Origin: Castor canadensis
Lineage: Eukaryota > Chordata > Mammalia > Rodentia > Castoridae
Direction of reading: 5' to 3'
Assembly: GCF_047511655.1 (NCBI RefSeq)
Contig: NC_133389.1
Location: 29,363,501-29,427,500 of the forward strand
DNA: 64,000 nucleotides
Shown here piece after piece: positions 11,005-21,890 of the stretch. Made by a program: the position numbers and the translations under genes. The number at the start of each line of letters is the position of its first letter. Positions within the stretch are counted from its first letter, which is position 1. The notes below the pieces were generated by a model. That model searched no databases, had not been told where the DNA came from, and saw nothing but the letters and a program-made list of their open reading frames with translations.

Positions 11005-11059
11005 TCAACTCTGCAGCTTTAAGTAAAAATAATCACTGCATTTGTAAAGCAATCTATGA

Positions 11060-11225
11060 AATATTTTTATCCGGATGATTCCATTCGATCTCTCCGACAA
11101 CTTTGAGATTGGCAGGGCCAAGACTATGATATCTCTGAGTCTCAGAGAGATTAAATGACTTGCCCAGGTCACATTGCAAGTTGGGGATGGAGCCAGGATT
11201 CAAGGCTGGGTGTCCAGGCCTTGAC
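11060..11225 (-). repeat. MIR SINE, antisense
   Basis: 'ctctgagtctcagagagatt', 'aaatgacttgcccaggtcac' and 'agccaggattcaaggctgg' are the reverse complement of MIR. Confidence 0.75.
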
Positions 11226-11534
11226 CTCGGTCCAGGGTGTGACAAGGGCACCGGAGGCACAGAGAATATAGGGCTCAGATGCTGTTGATGCAGGACCCTG
11301 ACCTGGCGCATTGGCAGGGCTGGGTCTGAGAGTGTTTAGGCAGTGTAGGATGCTGTCCTAGGGGCGTGTGGATGGTAGGAAGGTGCGGGAAAGAGCAGTG
11401 GGGAGGCCAGGGTGTGACTATGTAATGGTGCTTCTCCTCTGATGTCCTGTAAGCCTCTGAGAGGACGTTAGAAAAGCCAGGAGGAAGGCTTGCTTTACCT
11501 CAGGACAAGAGGAGGGGCTCCTTCTAATTCTTTA

Positions 11535-11900
11535 ACTGCCAAGCAGGCTTCTGCCCCAGGGCCTTTGCACTGACTCTTCTCTGCCTGGGATACACTGTCC
11601 CCAGGTATTTTCATGGCTCATGCCTGTGTTATTTCAGGTCTTCTGTGACAGGTTTCTGCCTCAGGAAAGCCTTTCCTGATCAACTCACTGGAGGCAGTCA
11701 CCTCCCTATCCCCTTCTCCTACCTCACTTTTCTTCATAGTCCTGGCCACTTCCAGACAAGGCATTCTATGTTTGTTCCCCATCTGCCTTCCCCACTCTTC
11801 TGAAAACTCCGTGTGAGCAGGAAGTTGTTTTCATCACTACTGAATTTCCAGTTCAGCCATATAGAGGTGTTCAATTAATGGAGACTTGATTTGAACCCAG
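11535..11900 (+). repeat. L2 LINE 3' end
   Basis: 'ccccagggcctttgcactga', 'tctctgcctgggatacactg', 'tcaggaaagcctttcctgat', 'catagtcctggccacttcc' and 'ccactcttctgaaaactccg' follow the L2 3' end in the expected order over more than 300 bp. Confidence 0.8.
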
Positions 11901-11989
11901 ATTCATTTAGCCATTCATTAGTCTGTTGATATACTCAGCAAATATTGTCCAGGCACTTTCTGTGTGCCTCAGCACTGCTATTACAGCAG

Positions 11990-12178
11990 TTCAGCCTTGT
12001 GCAGGCTAACTGTGTGCTCTACCACTGAGCTACATCTTTAATCCCCCACCTTTTTTTGCTTTTGCTGTTTTGAGACAAAGTCTACTTTGTAGTTCAGGCT
12101 GACCTTGAACTCATGATCCTCCTACCTCAGCCTTCCAAGTGCTGGGATTATGGGAGTGTACAACTATGCCCAGTTCTG
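11990..12178 (-). mobile_element. B1-type SINE with degraded ID-like unit, antisense
   Basis: 'ctctaccactgagctacat', then 'gttttgagacaaagtctact', 'gctgaccttgaactcatgat' and 'ccaagtgctgggattatgg' form an antisense ID-plus-B1 composite. It sits next to an old interspersed repeat (about 12195-12290, 'ttcattcattcaacaacatt'). Confidence 0.75.
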
Positions 12179-12691
12179 CAATTTGTATTTTTGATTTGGT
12201 TCATTCATTCATTCATTCAACAACATTTATTAAATGTCTATATTTTGCTAGACACAATTCTGGAAGCTGGAGATTCAGCACTGGATATAAGAAGATACAA
12301 TTACAAATATATACATGTCAATCTATAATATAAAAATGAATCTTTGTCATGGGCTTCAATCAAAGGGAGAATCCTCCGTGATTTGGATGTTCCCTTTCCT
12401 AAGAGTGCTTGGGAATGTCCCCAAGCTGACATGCTTAGAGCCAACCAGCATAAAGCCTGACAGGTGGCATTCAGAGGAAAAGGGACACTCAAGTTTCTCT
12501 TCTGTGATCTGCCCTCAGGAAGGGCGTCCCAGGGTCAGGAGCTTTGTGTGTGCTGTGCAGAGTCAGAGAGCGTGTGCGGGGGTGGGGGTGGGGGTGACAG
12601 GCGTTCTGCTATGGAGATGGTCTCATCCTTCCATACACAGATATTCCTGAGAGAACTGTGCCAGCCTTGGCCATGTGAGGAAGGATGATTT

Positions 12692-12778
12692 GTTTGAGAC
12701 AAGGTCTAGCTATGTAGCCCAGACTTACCTTGAACTCCCAGGTGCTGGGATTACAGGTGTGAACTACCACATTTGGCA
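12692..12778 (-). mobile_element. B1-type SINE, antisense
   Basis: 'gtttgagacaaggtctagct', 'ccttgaactcccaggtgctg' and 'gattacaggtgtgaactacc' are the antisense of a 5'-truncated B1 monomer. Confidence 0.8.
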
Positions 12779-13295
12779 GTAAACAAGTTATATACTCACA
12801 GATCCCTAGAAACAGGAGGCAAGCCACACCATTCAGGGCCCCATGGGGAAGCATCAGGGTTGGTCAGGAGACAGGAGTGAAGGGCAAACATGGGCATGAC
12901 CTTGCTTATGGTTTTCACGGGGAGGGCGGGGGGTGGGGTGGGAAGGGCAGGGCCAGGGTGAGTAGGGTAGGTGAGTTTAGACCGGGCAGGCTGAGGCTTA
13001 AGGTCAGCCTCTTGTTGTGTGATGCCTGGCCCTGGAGATGGTTACGGCCAGGGGACAGAGGCTTGCTAGAAAGAAGGTAGTCCCCAGGGAAGGCTATGGA
13101 GTGCTCAATTTGCATATGAACGGCAGCACACAGATTTGTTTGCTGTCTTCAGGAATTATCACTACAGCACAAAGAATGCAGAACCTAACAGAGTTGATGC
13201 AAAGCCTCAGCCCCAGATCTGGCATCTGGGGTTTCAGGGAGGAAGTGTTTGTGTCCAGGTGACCCTCTCATTTGCTCTGTCATCCGCTCCCACAG

Positions 13296-13382
13296 GGTGA
13301 AGCAGTCGGAGCTGTTCGACAGGTGGCAGAGCCTCCAGATGTGCAAGTGGGCGATGAACATCTCGGAAGCCAACCAGTTCAA
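13296..13382 (+). CDS. ST8SIA5: ST8SIA5 coding exon 3 (residues 75-104)
   Basis: The first base completes Met75 and the last two bases begin Lys104. It encodes VKQSELFDRWQSLQMCKWAM and onwards, the membrane-proximal part of the lumenal domain, with an N-glycosylation sequon at Asn96 (NIS) and Cys91. The acceptor cccacag is good. The donor at 13383 reads gtacct, which is GT but lacks the usual A/G-A/G-G at +3 to +5. The reading frame fits exon 4 exactly, and Lys104-Ser105 is the expected junction, so I accept it. 87 bp. Confidence 0.93.
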
Positions 13383-14106
13383 GTACCTGTCACTTGTCTG
13401 CCCTCCCTCCTCCCAGTGTGGGGTCCACTGTCACCTCTGCAGATCTCCATCATCCCACAAGGCCTAGCTCTTGGGAGGCATCTCTCCTAGATCTGGCCCA
13501 ATGGGCTTAGGCATCCGGCAGTGACAAGGCAGGCACTCGGCTGGCCATTGTCTTCCACACTCTCCTGTAGATCTGTCGCAGCTCTACAAGGTCGTTGTCA
13601 TCTCCAGCACATAGTTGGGGTTCCCTGAGGCTCCTAGCGGTGAGATATGTGCTTGAGGTGTTCCTGCAGGCCCCGCGGTCTCACTGTCTCCCACTCCTGG
13701 ACAGTTCTAATGCCTTTGTCCGAGCCCCTGTGATCTGATTACCCATTGTGGGCATCTGAGGCCAGCTGTAGATTATTTTCTAATTGCTCTCTAAACACAA
13801 TTAGCAGGTTATAAACATCCAGGGAGGCAGCAGCTACATCCCAGGGCTCTCCTGTGAGAGCCAAGCAGATGAGCGATGTCCAAAAAATCCTTTTTATTAA
13901 TGGTGAGCTTTGGGGTCCTCTCCATCTCAAAAATCCTGTGAGTCTATGGTATCATTTTAGTGCAGTAGACCTTATGCTGTGGAATCAATGTGATCCAGGC
14001 CCCTTGAGCTGAAACCAGTTCAAATTTAAATACTTCAGGAGCTACCAACATGAAGGAATCCTGCATGGGACATTGTGAAAGGCAAATGGCACTAAGCGCT
14101 TTGCAT

Positions 14107-14206
14107 TTTCTTCCTTCCTTCCTTCCTTCTCTCTCCCTCTCTCTCTCTCTCTCTCTCCCTCCTTTCTTTCTTTCTTCCTTCTCTCTCTCTCTGTCTCTTT
14201 CTTTCT
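14107..14206. repeat. (TTCC)n/(CT)n microsatellite
   Basis: Pyrimidine tract on the plus strand, again ending at the tail side of an antisense SINE (14207). Confidence 0.85.
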
Positions 14207-14395
14207 GTAGTACTGGGGTTTGAACTCAGGGCCTACACATTGAGCCACTCCACCACTCCTTTTTTTGTGTGATGAGTTTTTTTCAACACAGGGTCTTGCA
14301 AACTATTTACCCAGGCTGGCTTCGAACTGAGATCCTCCTGATCTCTGCCTCCTGAGTAGCTAGGATTACAGGCATGAGCCACTAGGCACCTGGCT
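14207..14395 (-). mobile_element. Composite B1 + ID-like SINE, antisense
   Basis: 'gtagtactggggtttgaact', a shortened 'gagccactccaccactcc', then 'cagggtcttgcaaactattt', 'ctggcttcgaactgagatcc' and 'ggattacaggcatgagccac' give ID-like and B1 units in the order seen elsewhere in the window (21298, 23754, 50602). Confidence 0.85.
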
Positions 14396-15409
14396 GCATT
14401 TTCTTTTTAAATCATTTGTTCCAGTTTGTGGTGATTCCAGGCCAAGAGCTAAAAGAATAGTTTTAAGTGTCACATTTTTAGAATTGGGAGTATTTAATGT
14501 CATGAACCCTAAAGACTGTAAAAACCCAGTTCAGGTCTGGGCAATGGTTTGCAGAGACCCACCTGCCAGAAAAATAGAAGCCGGATGCCCCCTGGGGGCA
14601 AAGGAGGCCTGAGCACCCAGAGGGGAGACTGATAAAACAGCACTGATGAGGGAGTAGTGCAGCAGGATGCGAGGATGTGATCCGGGCTGAGACGGAACAC
14701 AAGACTCACTGGTGGACTCACTCATCCAAGTCAAGAATGAAGCAACTGGAAAACAATGCAGTGAGAGGCAGCAAGAGGCAGGGATCAGAGAGCACTATGG
14801 GGTGAGGGAGGGGAGGAACTTTCTGGTTTCAGGTGTGGGAAAGGATGGTGACATCAGGCCTTGCTGTGCTCTAATGGAAAAACCTTTAAGGCCAATCATT
14901 TGCCTCTGCTCTCATTTCAAGCTCCTGGAACAATGATATTTTTCCTTCAGGTTGGCAGGAACCTATGCAGTGGAGACGTGAGGTGTGAGCATTTCAATTA
15001 CAGGAAAGGAATCTTGTAACAGAGGCTTTCCCCTATACTGTTGCCCGCAAGTAGACATTTTGGTATTCTGGTTTATCTATCAGTCACTTGTAAGTTTGGT
15101 TAGTGTGAGTCAGTCTCCCTCAATGAGAGTACTCTCCAAAGGACTGGCAAGCTTGAGTTTCTGCCCCAGCAAAGCTGAAAGGACCGTATGCTTGTTTGTA
15201 ATGCAGGACTGTGGTCTCTGCCTTACCAGGCTGAAGCCTCCCTTCTGGAAGCCTTACTTATACTTTAAAGCCCAACTCTTCACAGAAAGACTGCTCTCTG
15301 TGACAAGCAACCAGCAGGGCTCCTCAGTGAAGTCCCTGTCAGAGAGAAAAGTCACAAAGAATAACTTAAGCTTTTGGCAAACTGGAGTTACAGAATTACA
15401 GAGGATCAA

Positions 15410-15550
15410 AAATGAAAGAGCTAACTCAGCATTTTATATATGAGGAAACTGAGGCCCAGAGAGGCAAGAGACCTGCTCAAAGCCCCACAGCTCTGCCCCA
15501 CCCAGAGCAGAAACTAGAACCCAGGCTTCCTGACACCAACCCATGTTTCC
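15410..15550 (-). repeat. MIR SINE, antisense
   Basis: 'atatgaggaaactgaggccc', 'agagaggcaagagacctgct' and 'actagaacccaggcttcctg' are the reverse complement of MIR. Confidence 0.8.
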
Positions 15551-16666
15551 ATCCCAGACCTTTGTGGGAGCTTTCAAAACCTCCTCCTCCTCAGCCTCTG
15601 TTAGTGGTCATGTCTGTGCTCTGTGGAGAAGGTGACCGCTTCCCCTGGGGCTGCCTGGCCCCTGGGGGTGACCACTGTGGAGCTAGTGCTAGGGAAAGCA
15701 GCCAGCAAGTGCCCCGCCCACTGATGCAGCTTTGGGAGGAAGTGGAACCAGTGGCTCAGAGCCCGATGTGGGGAGGGGGACAGGGACAAAACCCTTGGTA
15801 AAGTCTAATATCCTGGGTGGCCAGGGCGTTTAGGTCCCTAGGAAAGGACAGCATGGTGTGCCCCAGATCTGGCCGTATAGAGGGGCCTCCCTGGCAGGCC
15901 CAGAAGAACGCACTGAGGGCTGGAGCACCTGTGGCAGAGAAGAGAGAAAGTCAACTATCTGGCCTGGCTGGTGCTTCAGCCACCTCATCAGCCCCATTTT
16001 CCCTGCAGGTGGCTTCTTAAAAGCTGGCATCCAGGCTTTAACCCATCTGTATCTGCTTTTCATATTTCTGAGATGAAAGCCTTAGGGATTTTTTTTTTTA
16101 ATGAACTCCCCCCCCACACACCCGGAAACAACTTTGGAAGCCAGGTTCTGCTTTCTACAGGAGGCCAGCCAAGGTCAACCCACCATCCCAGTTTCTGACT
16201 GCCCCATCCCTAAACTCATTTCTGAATGATGGAAATGAGGCAATTTGTTGGTCCCATGGGTTTTGGTCTTGACAGTCACAGTGTGCCATCGGGGCTGACA
16301 CCCTTAGGAGGAGCTCCCAGGGGAATTGCGCTATGGCAAAAGAGTGCCACCTGGGAAGCAGTAGATCATTCGCAGGTCCTCAGGAAGTGGGGAACACAGA
16401 GGGGGCTTCCTTCCAGCCTGTTCAACCTTCCAGACAAATGCAGCCAGGGCTTCCTCAAAGGAACCTGGCCTGGGCCCTGGAAGGGCAAACAAGGTAGGAG
16501 GAGGAAGGCTGAGGTGAGGGAGCAGCCTGATCAGAGGTGAGGGGAAGGAGTGAGGGAATGGGGCTGGGGTGGTTGTGTGGGATGGGAGAGGTTCAGATCT
16601 ATGACCCCTCTTCTCCCTGAGGCTGTGCTCCACCCCGTGACACCCTCCTGTTTCTCTGCCCGGCAG

Positions 16667-16811
16667 GTCCACCCTATCCAGGTGCTGCAATGCCCCTGCC
16701 TTTCTCTTCACCACCCAGAAGAACACTCCCCTGGGGACGAAGCTCAAGTACGAGGTGGAGACCAGCGGCATCTTCCACATCAACCAGGAGATCTTCCGCA
16801 TGTTCCCCAAG
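16667..16811 (+). CDS. ST8SIA5: ST8SIA5 coding exon 4 (residues 104-152)
   Basis: The first base completes Lys104; the exon then reads Ser105 to Lys152 and ends on a codon boundary before donor gtgtgc. It encodes STLSRCCNAPAFLFTTQKN and onwards, including the Cys-Cys pair at 110-111 and the LKYEVETSGIFHINQEIFRM segment just upstream of sialylmotif L. It is very close to the mammalian ST8SIA5 sequence I remember. 145 bp. Confidence 0.95.
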
Positions 16812-17099
16812 GTGTGCTGTGCACGGTGGTCTGGCGGGGTGGGTGCCCCCTATGCCAGTGATGACTCACGCTGTGCACCCAGCTGCTGGTTCCTGGTTGC
16901 TTGGTGCTCTTAGGCCCAGTAGCCCTGTCTGGTAGAATGAATGCCAACTGGCTATCGTCTATGCGACTTTTGGCAAGAAAGAGTTAAAATTCTGCCCGTG
17001 GCATTGCTTGCTGAGGATGTCCTGCAGCTATCTGGGAGACTGCTTGCACATTTGTACCTCACTGAGGCAGGCACGAGAGCAAAACCAGACAAAGGATGT

Positions 17100-17220
17100 G
17101 AGTATCGGAAAGCACACCCCAATCCAGCTCTAGGCACTGCGAGAGTCAGCTCACATCCGATGACCTTGGACAGTTATTTCGTCCTTCACAGCCTCAGTGA
17201 TTTGGATTGGGCATAGGTTT
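17100..17220 (+). repeat. MIR SINE fragment
   Basis: 'gatgaccttggacagttatt' followed by 'cacagcctcagtgatttgg' matches the MIR core in plus orientation; it is strongly diverged. Confidence 0.55.
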
Positions 17221-17926
17221 GACTGCTCATAACACAACATTCTTGATAGCAGAGACTTAAACAGGAGAGACATTTATTTATTTTTCCCTTTCACATGAGG
17301 AAAGGGAAGTGGACTGAGGAGGGCCACCATGGTGGCTCCTGGGCCATGGGGACCACGGAGTGACCCATTCAGACCACTGAGGCTCACTTGGGCTGACCAG
17401 TGGTGCAGATCTGGCCCCAGACTCAGGGAAGGGGCCCTGGAAAGTACACTTTTAGCTGGTTCAAGTGGTTCTGTACTGTGTGTGTGGGTGACTGGGAGGT
17501 GGCCTTTGCAGACAGGCAAGTGGCAGGGGAAGTATTCGTAAGCACATCATGGAGAGCTCCAGGCCCAAAGCAGTTCTTTTGGACCGATTTGTGGACATGC
17601 TGAGTGGAGGCACCATGGGTCTTTCTGAAAGAAACCTGAGGCATCGCTGAGGAGTGCTCATGAGTTTGCAAAGCCAGTGTCTCCCTGTGTGAAACTCAGC
17701 ATTCCGGGGATGGGGTGAGGAAGGAGTTGAAGGTGACAGGTATCACATGTGTCCTCCCATCTAACAGTGCTGGAAGGATGGTGATGAGCCACTTCCAAGG
17801 TGGGTCTTGCAAGGCCTGAAAAATGCCAGGTGAACTTGCATGCCCTGCGGGTCGCACTGGGGTATGAAGCAGCCTGATCCAAGGAGAGCCAGGGTATGGA
17901 CTGGCCAGGTCCTAGGAAATAAAGTA

Positions 17927-18215
17927 GGGTCACCAAACATTTTTTGGAAAGGGTCAGATAGTAAAGGTTTTGGGCCTTGCAGGTCACATCATCTTTGTCA
18001 CAATTACTGATAGTTACCATCCCAGCACCAAAGCATCCATGGGCGTGAGTAAACCAACAAGAATGGCTATGTCCCAGTGACACAGAACTCTGAATTTTAC
18101 ATAATCTTCAATGCCACAAAATACTCTTCTTTGGGTTGTTTGTAACCATTTAAAAATACCATTTCCAGCTTGTGGGCATACAAAAGCAGACAATAGGCCA
18201 GATGTGCCAGTTTCC
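17927..18215 (+). repeat. Ancient MER-class interspersed repeat
   Basis: 'ggaaagggtcagatagtaaa', 'ggttttgggccttgcaggtc', 'gaatggctatgtcccagtga' and 'ggccagatgtgcc' follow the common mammalian repeat whose consensus reads 'agggccagatagtaaatatt' and ends in a 'gggccggatttggcc' segment. I do not remember the family name with certainty. Confidence 0.6.
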
Positions 18216-18258
18216 GAATAAGAACCTGTGACATTCTCTTTTAAGATAAGTAAAATTG

Positions 18259-18417
18259 AGCTGGGTGTGGCGGTGCACTGCTGTAATTCCCGTACTCAGG
18301 AGGTGGAGGCAGGAGGATCACAGGTTTCAAGGTCAGCCTGGGCACAAAAAGTAGTGGAGACTGTCTCAAAAACAAAGGAACTTCAACTCCAGTAATGCAA
18401 AAAAAAAAAAAAAAAAA
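18259..18417 (+). mobile_element. B1-type SINE, plus strand, with poly(A) tail
   Basis: 'agctgggtgtggcggtgcac', 'caggaggtggaggcaggagg', 'caaggtcagcctgggcac', 'ctgtctcaaaaacaaagg' and an uninterrupted A-run at the end. The long A-tail suggests a fairly young copy. Confidence 0.85.
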
Positions 18418-19019
18418 GTATTTATTTGGGTTTGTTAAATTTCAGCTTCCTGTCCTCATCCTGGAGATTCTGATTCCATGCTATTTGAATGGAGCCTTGT
18501 CATGGATATTTCCAGATAATTCTTGATTTGCAGAAGTTTGGGAGATACCCATGCGAATCATAACAAGCCTTGGATGGTTTTTTTCCAAAGAGGGCTGGTT
18601 TTGGTTTTTTTTTTTTTCTTCCTCTGGTAGGTTAACAGTGTAGTGTCCCCACTGGCTATGAGATATCCGTACTGTCCCTGTCTGATTAATTAGCTGTAGA
18701 CATGGACAGAGTCCCCCCAGAGGGACCCAGCATCACCTCTAGATGTAGATAATTCCCGATGGCCCAATTGCTGTGTGGTTCTCATGGGACCCCGCTTGGC
18801 AACTGGCCGGTGGGCACATGGTTCCTGGATGTCAGAGGCATCCAGAGATAGGGGGAACCTGGAGCCACTAACAGTAGCAATTCTCTTGACCACGCTTCTC
18901 ATCCATTGCTTATGGGGCTGTCTCTTGGGGCCAAGAGCTCACAGAGGCGGATGTGGTTGCAAAGGTGAGAGCCCTAGATGGAGATGGTGTGGGTTCTGAC
19001 AATGCCTGTGCCTCCCTAG

Positions 19020-19132
19020 GACATGCCCTACTACCGGTCCCAGTTTAAGAAGTGCGCGGTGGTGGGTAACGGTGGCATCTTGAAGAACAGCCGCTGCGGG
19101 AGGGAGATCAACAGCGCGGACTTCGTCTTCAG
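19020..19132 (+). CDS. ST8SIA5: ST8SIA5 coding exon 5 (residues 153-190), start of sialylmotif L
   Basis: Starts on a codon boundary (Asp153) and ends with two bases of Arg190, donor gtaaga. It encodes [20 protein letters not shown] and onwards. The segment from Cys164 through the VVGNGG block is the start of sialylmotif L, which binds the CMP-sialic acid donor. Cys164 is the conserved motif-L cysteine that pairs with motif S in this family. The [16 protein letters not shown] run is also family-typical. 113 bp. Confidence 0.96.
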
Positions 19133-20184
19133 GTAAGAGCGAGTGCCACACTTGCTGGTCCCCTGCATGTCCCCTCCCCTGGTGTGGCCCACCCTGTGCC
19201 CTGCTGCGGCCCTACTCCCTGCCCCTGCACACCCTCAGGCTCCAGGGTACCCTTCCCTCTCTGGCCCTTTGGGCAGGTGTTGAACTCTCAGGTCCTCAGT
19301 TTCTATATCTGCACAGGGAAAGCATGCAATGGAGCAAACAGCACACTTTGAACCTGCGGACTCTTGGGGCATGCGGATCTGAGGGAGGGGTCCCTGTTTG
19401 GGTTCTCCCCTTCCACAAGCACTGGTAGGAACCTGGCCAGCCTTGTCACTTCACTCTGGGTTTACTAAGCTGGAGACTGGTCCTGGCATTTCCTCTTTCT
19501 TATCTGGAGCCTCTCCTCCATCTCTTTGGGGATCCTTTCTCTCTTCTTTAGTCTGGGAAAAGATTGGTTGAAAACAAGATCTGGGCTGAGTGTGCAGTGG
19601 GATTGCATGGGATGTGGTTCCCAATCGTAGAACCACTCAGACTTGGTGGTGTGGACTGGAAAGTAGAGGTGGCTTCTGCATATTTTGACTTCCTGGCAGT
19701 GTAATAGCAGCCTTCTGACCCTAGAAGAAGGAAGCCAAGGACACCCTGCTCCAGGCGTGGAAGTAGCATCACCACCATGGGTCGGTGGGTGGTGTGTATG
19801 GCAGTTGCCTTCCTCTACTGCCTCTACTGTCAGCCCTCCTGCTCCCTGTGGATGCCTGAGTCCTCCAACTTCCCAGTCCTTCCTGAATCCTGAACCTGCT
19901 ACAGGAAACAGGGAATCTCCTCTTAAAAATGTCTGGCAAGGAGCTTTGGTAGTTCTGGGGGTTACCTGAAGTTCCATCCAGGCAGTGACTTCAGTAAAGT
20001 CATCTTGCCCATGTGTAGAGTGGAATTTGGGGTTAAGTGAGATAATGCCTGAATAGGCCTCAGCCTATCACCCTGGACACACCATTGGTGCCAATAAAAA
20101 AAATCAGTGGTTACTATTTCCAGGTCCTATCCCCTCTCCCAGAATGTTCGCCACCCTGTCCCCTAGTCCCCACCATTGGTTTTG

Positions 20185-20340
20185 CTAACTTCACTGTCCT
20201 TCTAAGCTCAGCTCAAGATCACCACCTCCTTCCCTAATCCCCCTACAAGCAGCCTTCTCTGGGCTCCCACCTCTCAGGGTCCTACTTCTCTCGTGGCATT
20301 TGGCACCCAGCTCTGTAATCAGGAGGAAGTGAAGTTGCCT
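20185..20340 (+). repeat. L2 LINE fragment
   Basis: 'tctaagctcagctcaagatc', 'accacctccttccctaatcc' and 'gtggcatttggcacccagct' fit the L2 3' end in plus orientation. Confidence 0.5.
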
Positions 20341-20499
20341 GTTCGTGGAGACTAGAAACTTACGAAGAACTCCTATGACTGTGACCGGCACATCCTAAGT
20401 ACCCAGAAAATAAGTGTGAAATGAAGGGAGGAAGGAACGAGCCAGTGGAAGAATGGTTTACAGGACCCTTGGGGTGCAACAGTAGGTGACAGATTACCA

Positions 20500-20650
20500 G
20501 GCTCTGCTGCTAGGCAACTTGTGTTTGAGCAAGGGGCTATGTCATCTTGGGTGAGCAACCCATCTACTCTGTCTCTGCTTCCTGAAATGTAATATAAGGG
20601 TGACAGTAGCACCCATCTCTGGGTGGAATTACACAACGTGGAACACATAA
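20500..20650 (+). repeat. MIR SINE
   Basis: 'gtcatcttgggtgagcaacc', 'tctctgcttcctgaaatgta' and 'ataagggtgacagtagcacc' follow the MIR consensus; diverged. Confidence 0.65.
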
Positions 20651-21297
20651 CTAAGTTTTGCTATACTAACAGATATGCCTTTTAATATTCCTCTCATTTT
20701 GAGGAAATGAGATGAAAGCAATTTTGAGCAGGGAGAGTGACAGTCCATGCCAGGATCACGTGTGTGGTGACGATCAGAAATGGTGACACAGTTCTGCCTG
20801 CTCTTCTACATTAGCTCTCAGGCTTGAGAATATAACAACTAACCCTTTCTTTCCCCCAGGGGAGCTCACTGTCTACCACCTGAGACCTGTTGTAGCATCG
20901 TTGTTTGCACTAGTTTTAGAGAGACTGTGGACCTTTCATCGTTCTCACAACCTTTGTCCCAGTAGTGCAGCAATGGCAAAACCTTACTGAATGCCTGCTG
21001 TGTGTCCCCAAGATGCATAAGTCTCTGCTGTATTCTGGGCGATGTCCATCCTGGGTGATGTTGTATTGGGAAAGAGCTCTAGGTTCAGGTCAGGAAGGCC
21101 TGCCTTCCCCCATCCTGCCTTGACCGCTCCATCTCATCGCACTCCTTGACCTGTAAATGCTGGATTTCTCCTGTGCACACAGGGACCCTAATATCTGCCC
21201 CCTCAGGTTATGAGTGTTGCATATAATCCTGTGCAGCTTTCTGGCATGTCACAGGCACTCACAGAATGGTAGTTGATTGTACACACCCCCTGTCTTT

Positions 21298-21527
21298 TTT
21301 ATTTTATTTTATTTTTTGGTGGGACTAGGGTTTGAACTCAGGGTTCACACTTGCAAAGCAGGCACTTTACCACCTGAACCACACCTCCAGTCCATTTTGC
21401 TTTGGTTATTTTGGGGATGGGGGGGTCTTGTGAACTATTTGCCAAGGCTGGCTTTGAACCTTGATCCTTCTGATTTTAGCCTCCCAAGTAGCTAGGATTA
21501 TAGGCATGAGCCACGGGTGCCTGGCAA
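21298..21527 (-). mobile_element. Composite B1 + ID-like SINE, antisense, 11-bp TSD
   Basis: cccctgtcttt occurs at 21287-21297 and 21528-21538. Between them lie a T/(TTTTA) run, 'ggtgggactagggtttgaac', 'gcaggcactttaccacctga' and the B1 part ending 'ttataggcatgagccacggg'. This is a full-length copy. Confidence 0.9.
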
Positions 21528-21639
21528 CCCCTGTCTTTAAGGGGATATAACACCTGCTTTCCATAGTGGGCAGATAGAAGAGGTAGGGCTAAGTTGTAAG
21601 AGAGATTCTGGTTGTGTTCTTTGGCTCTTCTATACAATT

Positions 21640-21890
21640 ATTCCTTGCACCCATGCTTCTCTTGGAGGAAGGACAGATCCTTCCCATGGCTCACAGTCCT
21701 TGCCTTTTCTTCCCTTTCTGCCCTCAACTTGCACCATTCCCTCCTGTGCTCCAGTCACCAGGCTCTAGTCACTTTTGGATGTTCCCAGTTCCCTTCTATT
21801 ACAGGGTCTTTGCATAAGACCTCTGTCTGAAATGTTCAAATCTTCTGAGTCACCCAGCTAGTCTCCACTCCTTCTCAAAATTTATTATTT
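21640..21890 (+). repeat. L2 LINE fragment
   Basis: 'ttccctcctgtgctccagtc', 'acagggtctttgcataagac' and 'tgtctgaaatgttcaaatct' resemble the L2 3' end in plus orientation; diverged. Confidence 0.5.

Larger units (their letters stand above)
4635..13295 (+). other. ST8SIA5: ST8SIA5 intron 2
   Basis: 8.7-kb intron, donor gtgagt and acceptor cccacag. No coding exon recognised. Contents: MaLR LTRs (4970-5310, 6378-6715, 8078-8640 with a nested insertion), a long CT/CCTT tract ending in an antisense SINE (9597-9945), a SINE-plus-extra-sequence insertion with a 16-bp target duplication (10810-11004), MIR (11060-11225), L2 (11535-11900), antisense B1-type SINEs (11990-12178, 12692-12778) and a GGGGGT repeat near 12573-12596. 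The open frame at 5849-6292 has no recognisable product. I see nothing specific in 6716-8077 or 8641-9590 beyond ordinary intronic sequence. Confidence 0.9.
13383..16666 (+). other. ST8SIA5: ST8SIA5 intron 3
   Basis: Unusual donor gtacct, normal acceptor cccggcag. Contents: a TTCC/CT microsatellite and antisense composite SINE (14107-14395) and an antisense MIR (15410-15550). Open frames at 14985-15443 and 15412-15801 have no recognisable product, and the second starts inside the MIR. 16331-16810 minus is mostly an antisense shadow of exon 4. Nothing else stands out in 13500-14100 or 14400-15400. Confidence 0.9.
16812..19019 (+). other. ST8SIA5: ST8SIA5 intron 4
   Basis: Contains a MIR (17100-17220), an ancient MER-class repeat (17927-18215) and a B1-type SINE with a 19-20 base A-tail (18259-18417). 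No coding sequence recognised; open frames at 17658-18083 minus and 17423-17671 minus look random. Donor gtgtgc, acceptor tccctag. Confidence 0.9.

Noticed and set aside
14585-14600. tgccccctgggggca as a minus-strand CTCF site
   Set aside because: It is a palindromic C/G run matching about 12 of 14 positions only on one strand; too weak without data.
14985-15443. 152-codon open frame in ST8SIA5 intron 3
   Set aside because: Ends within a MIR repeat and has no recognisable domain.
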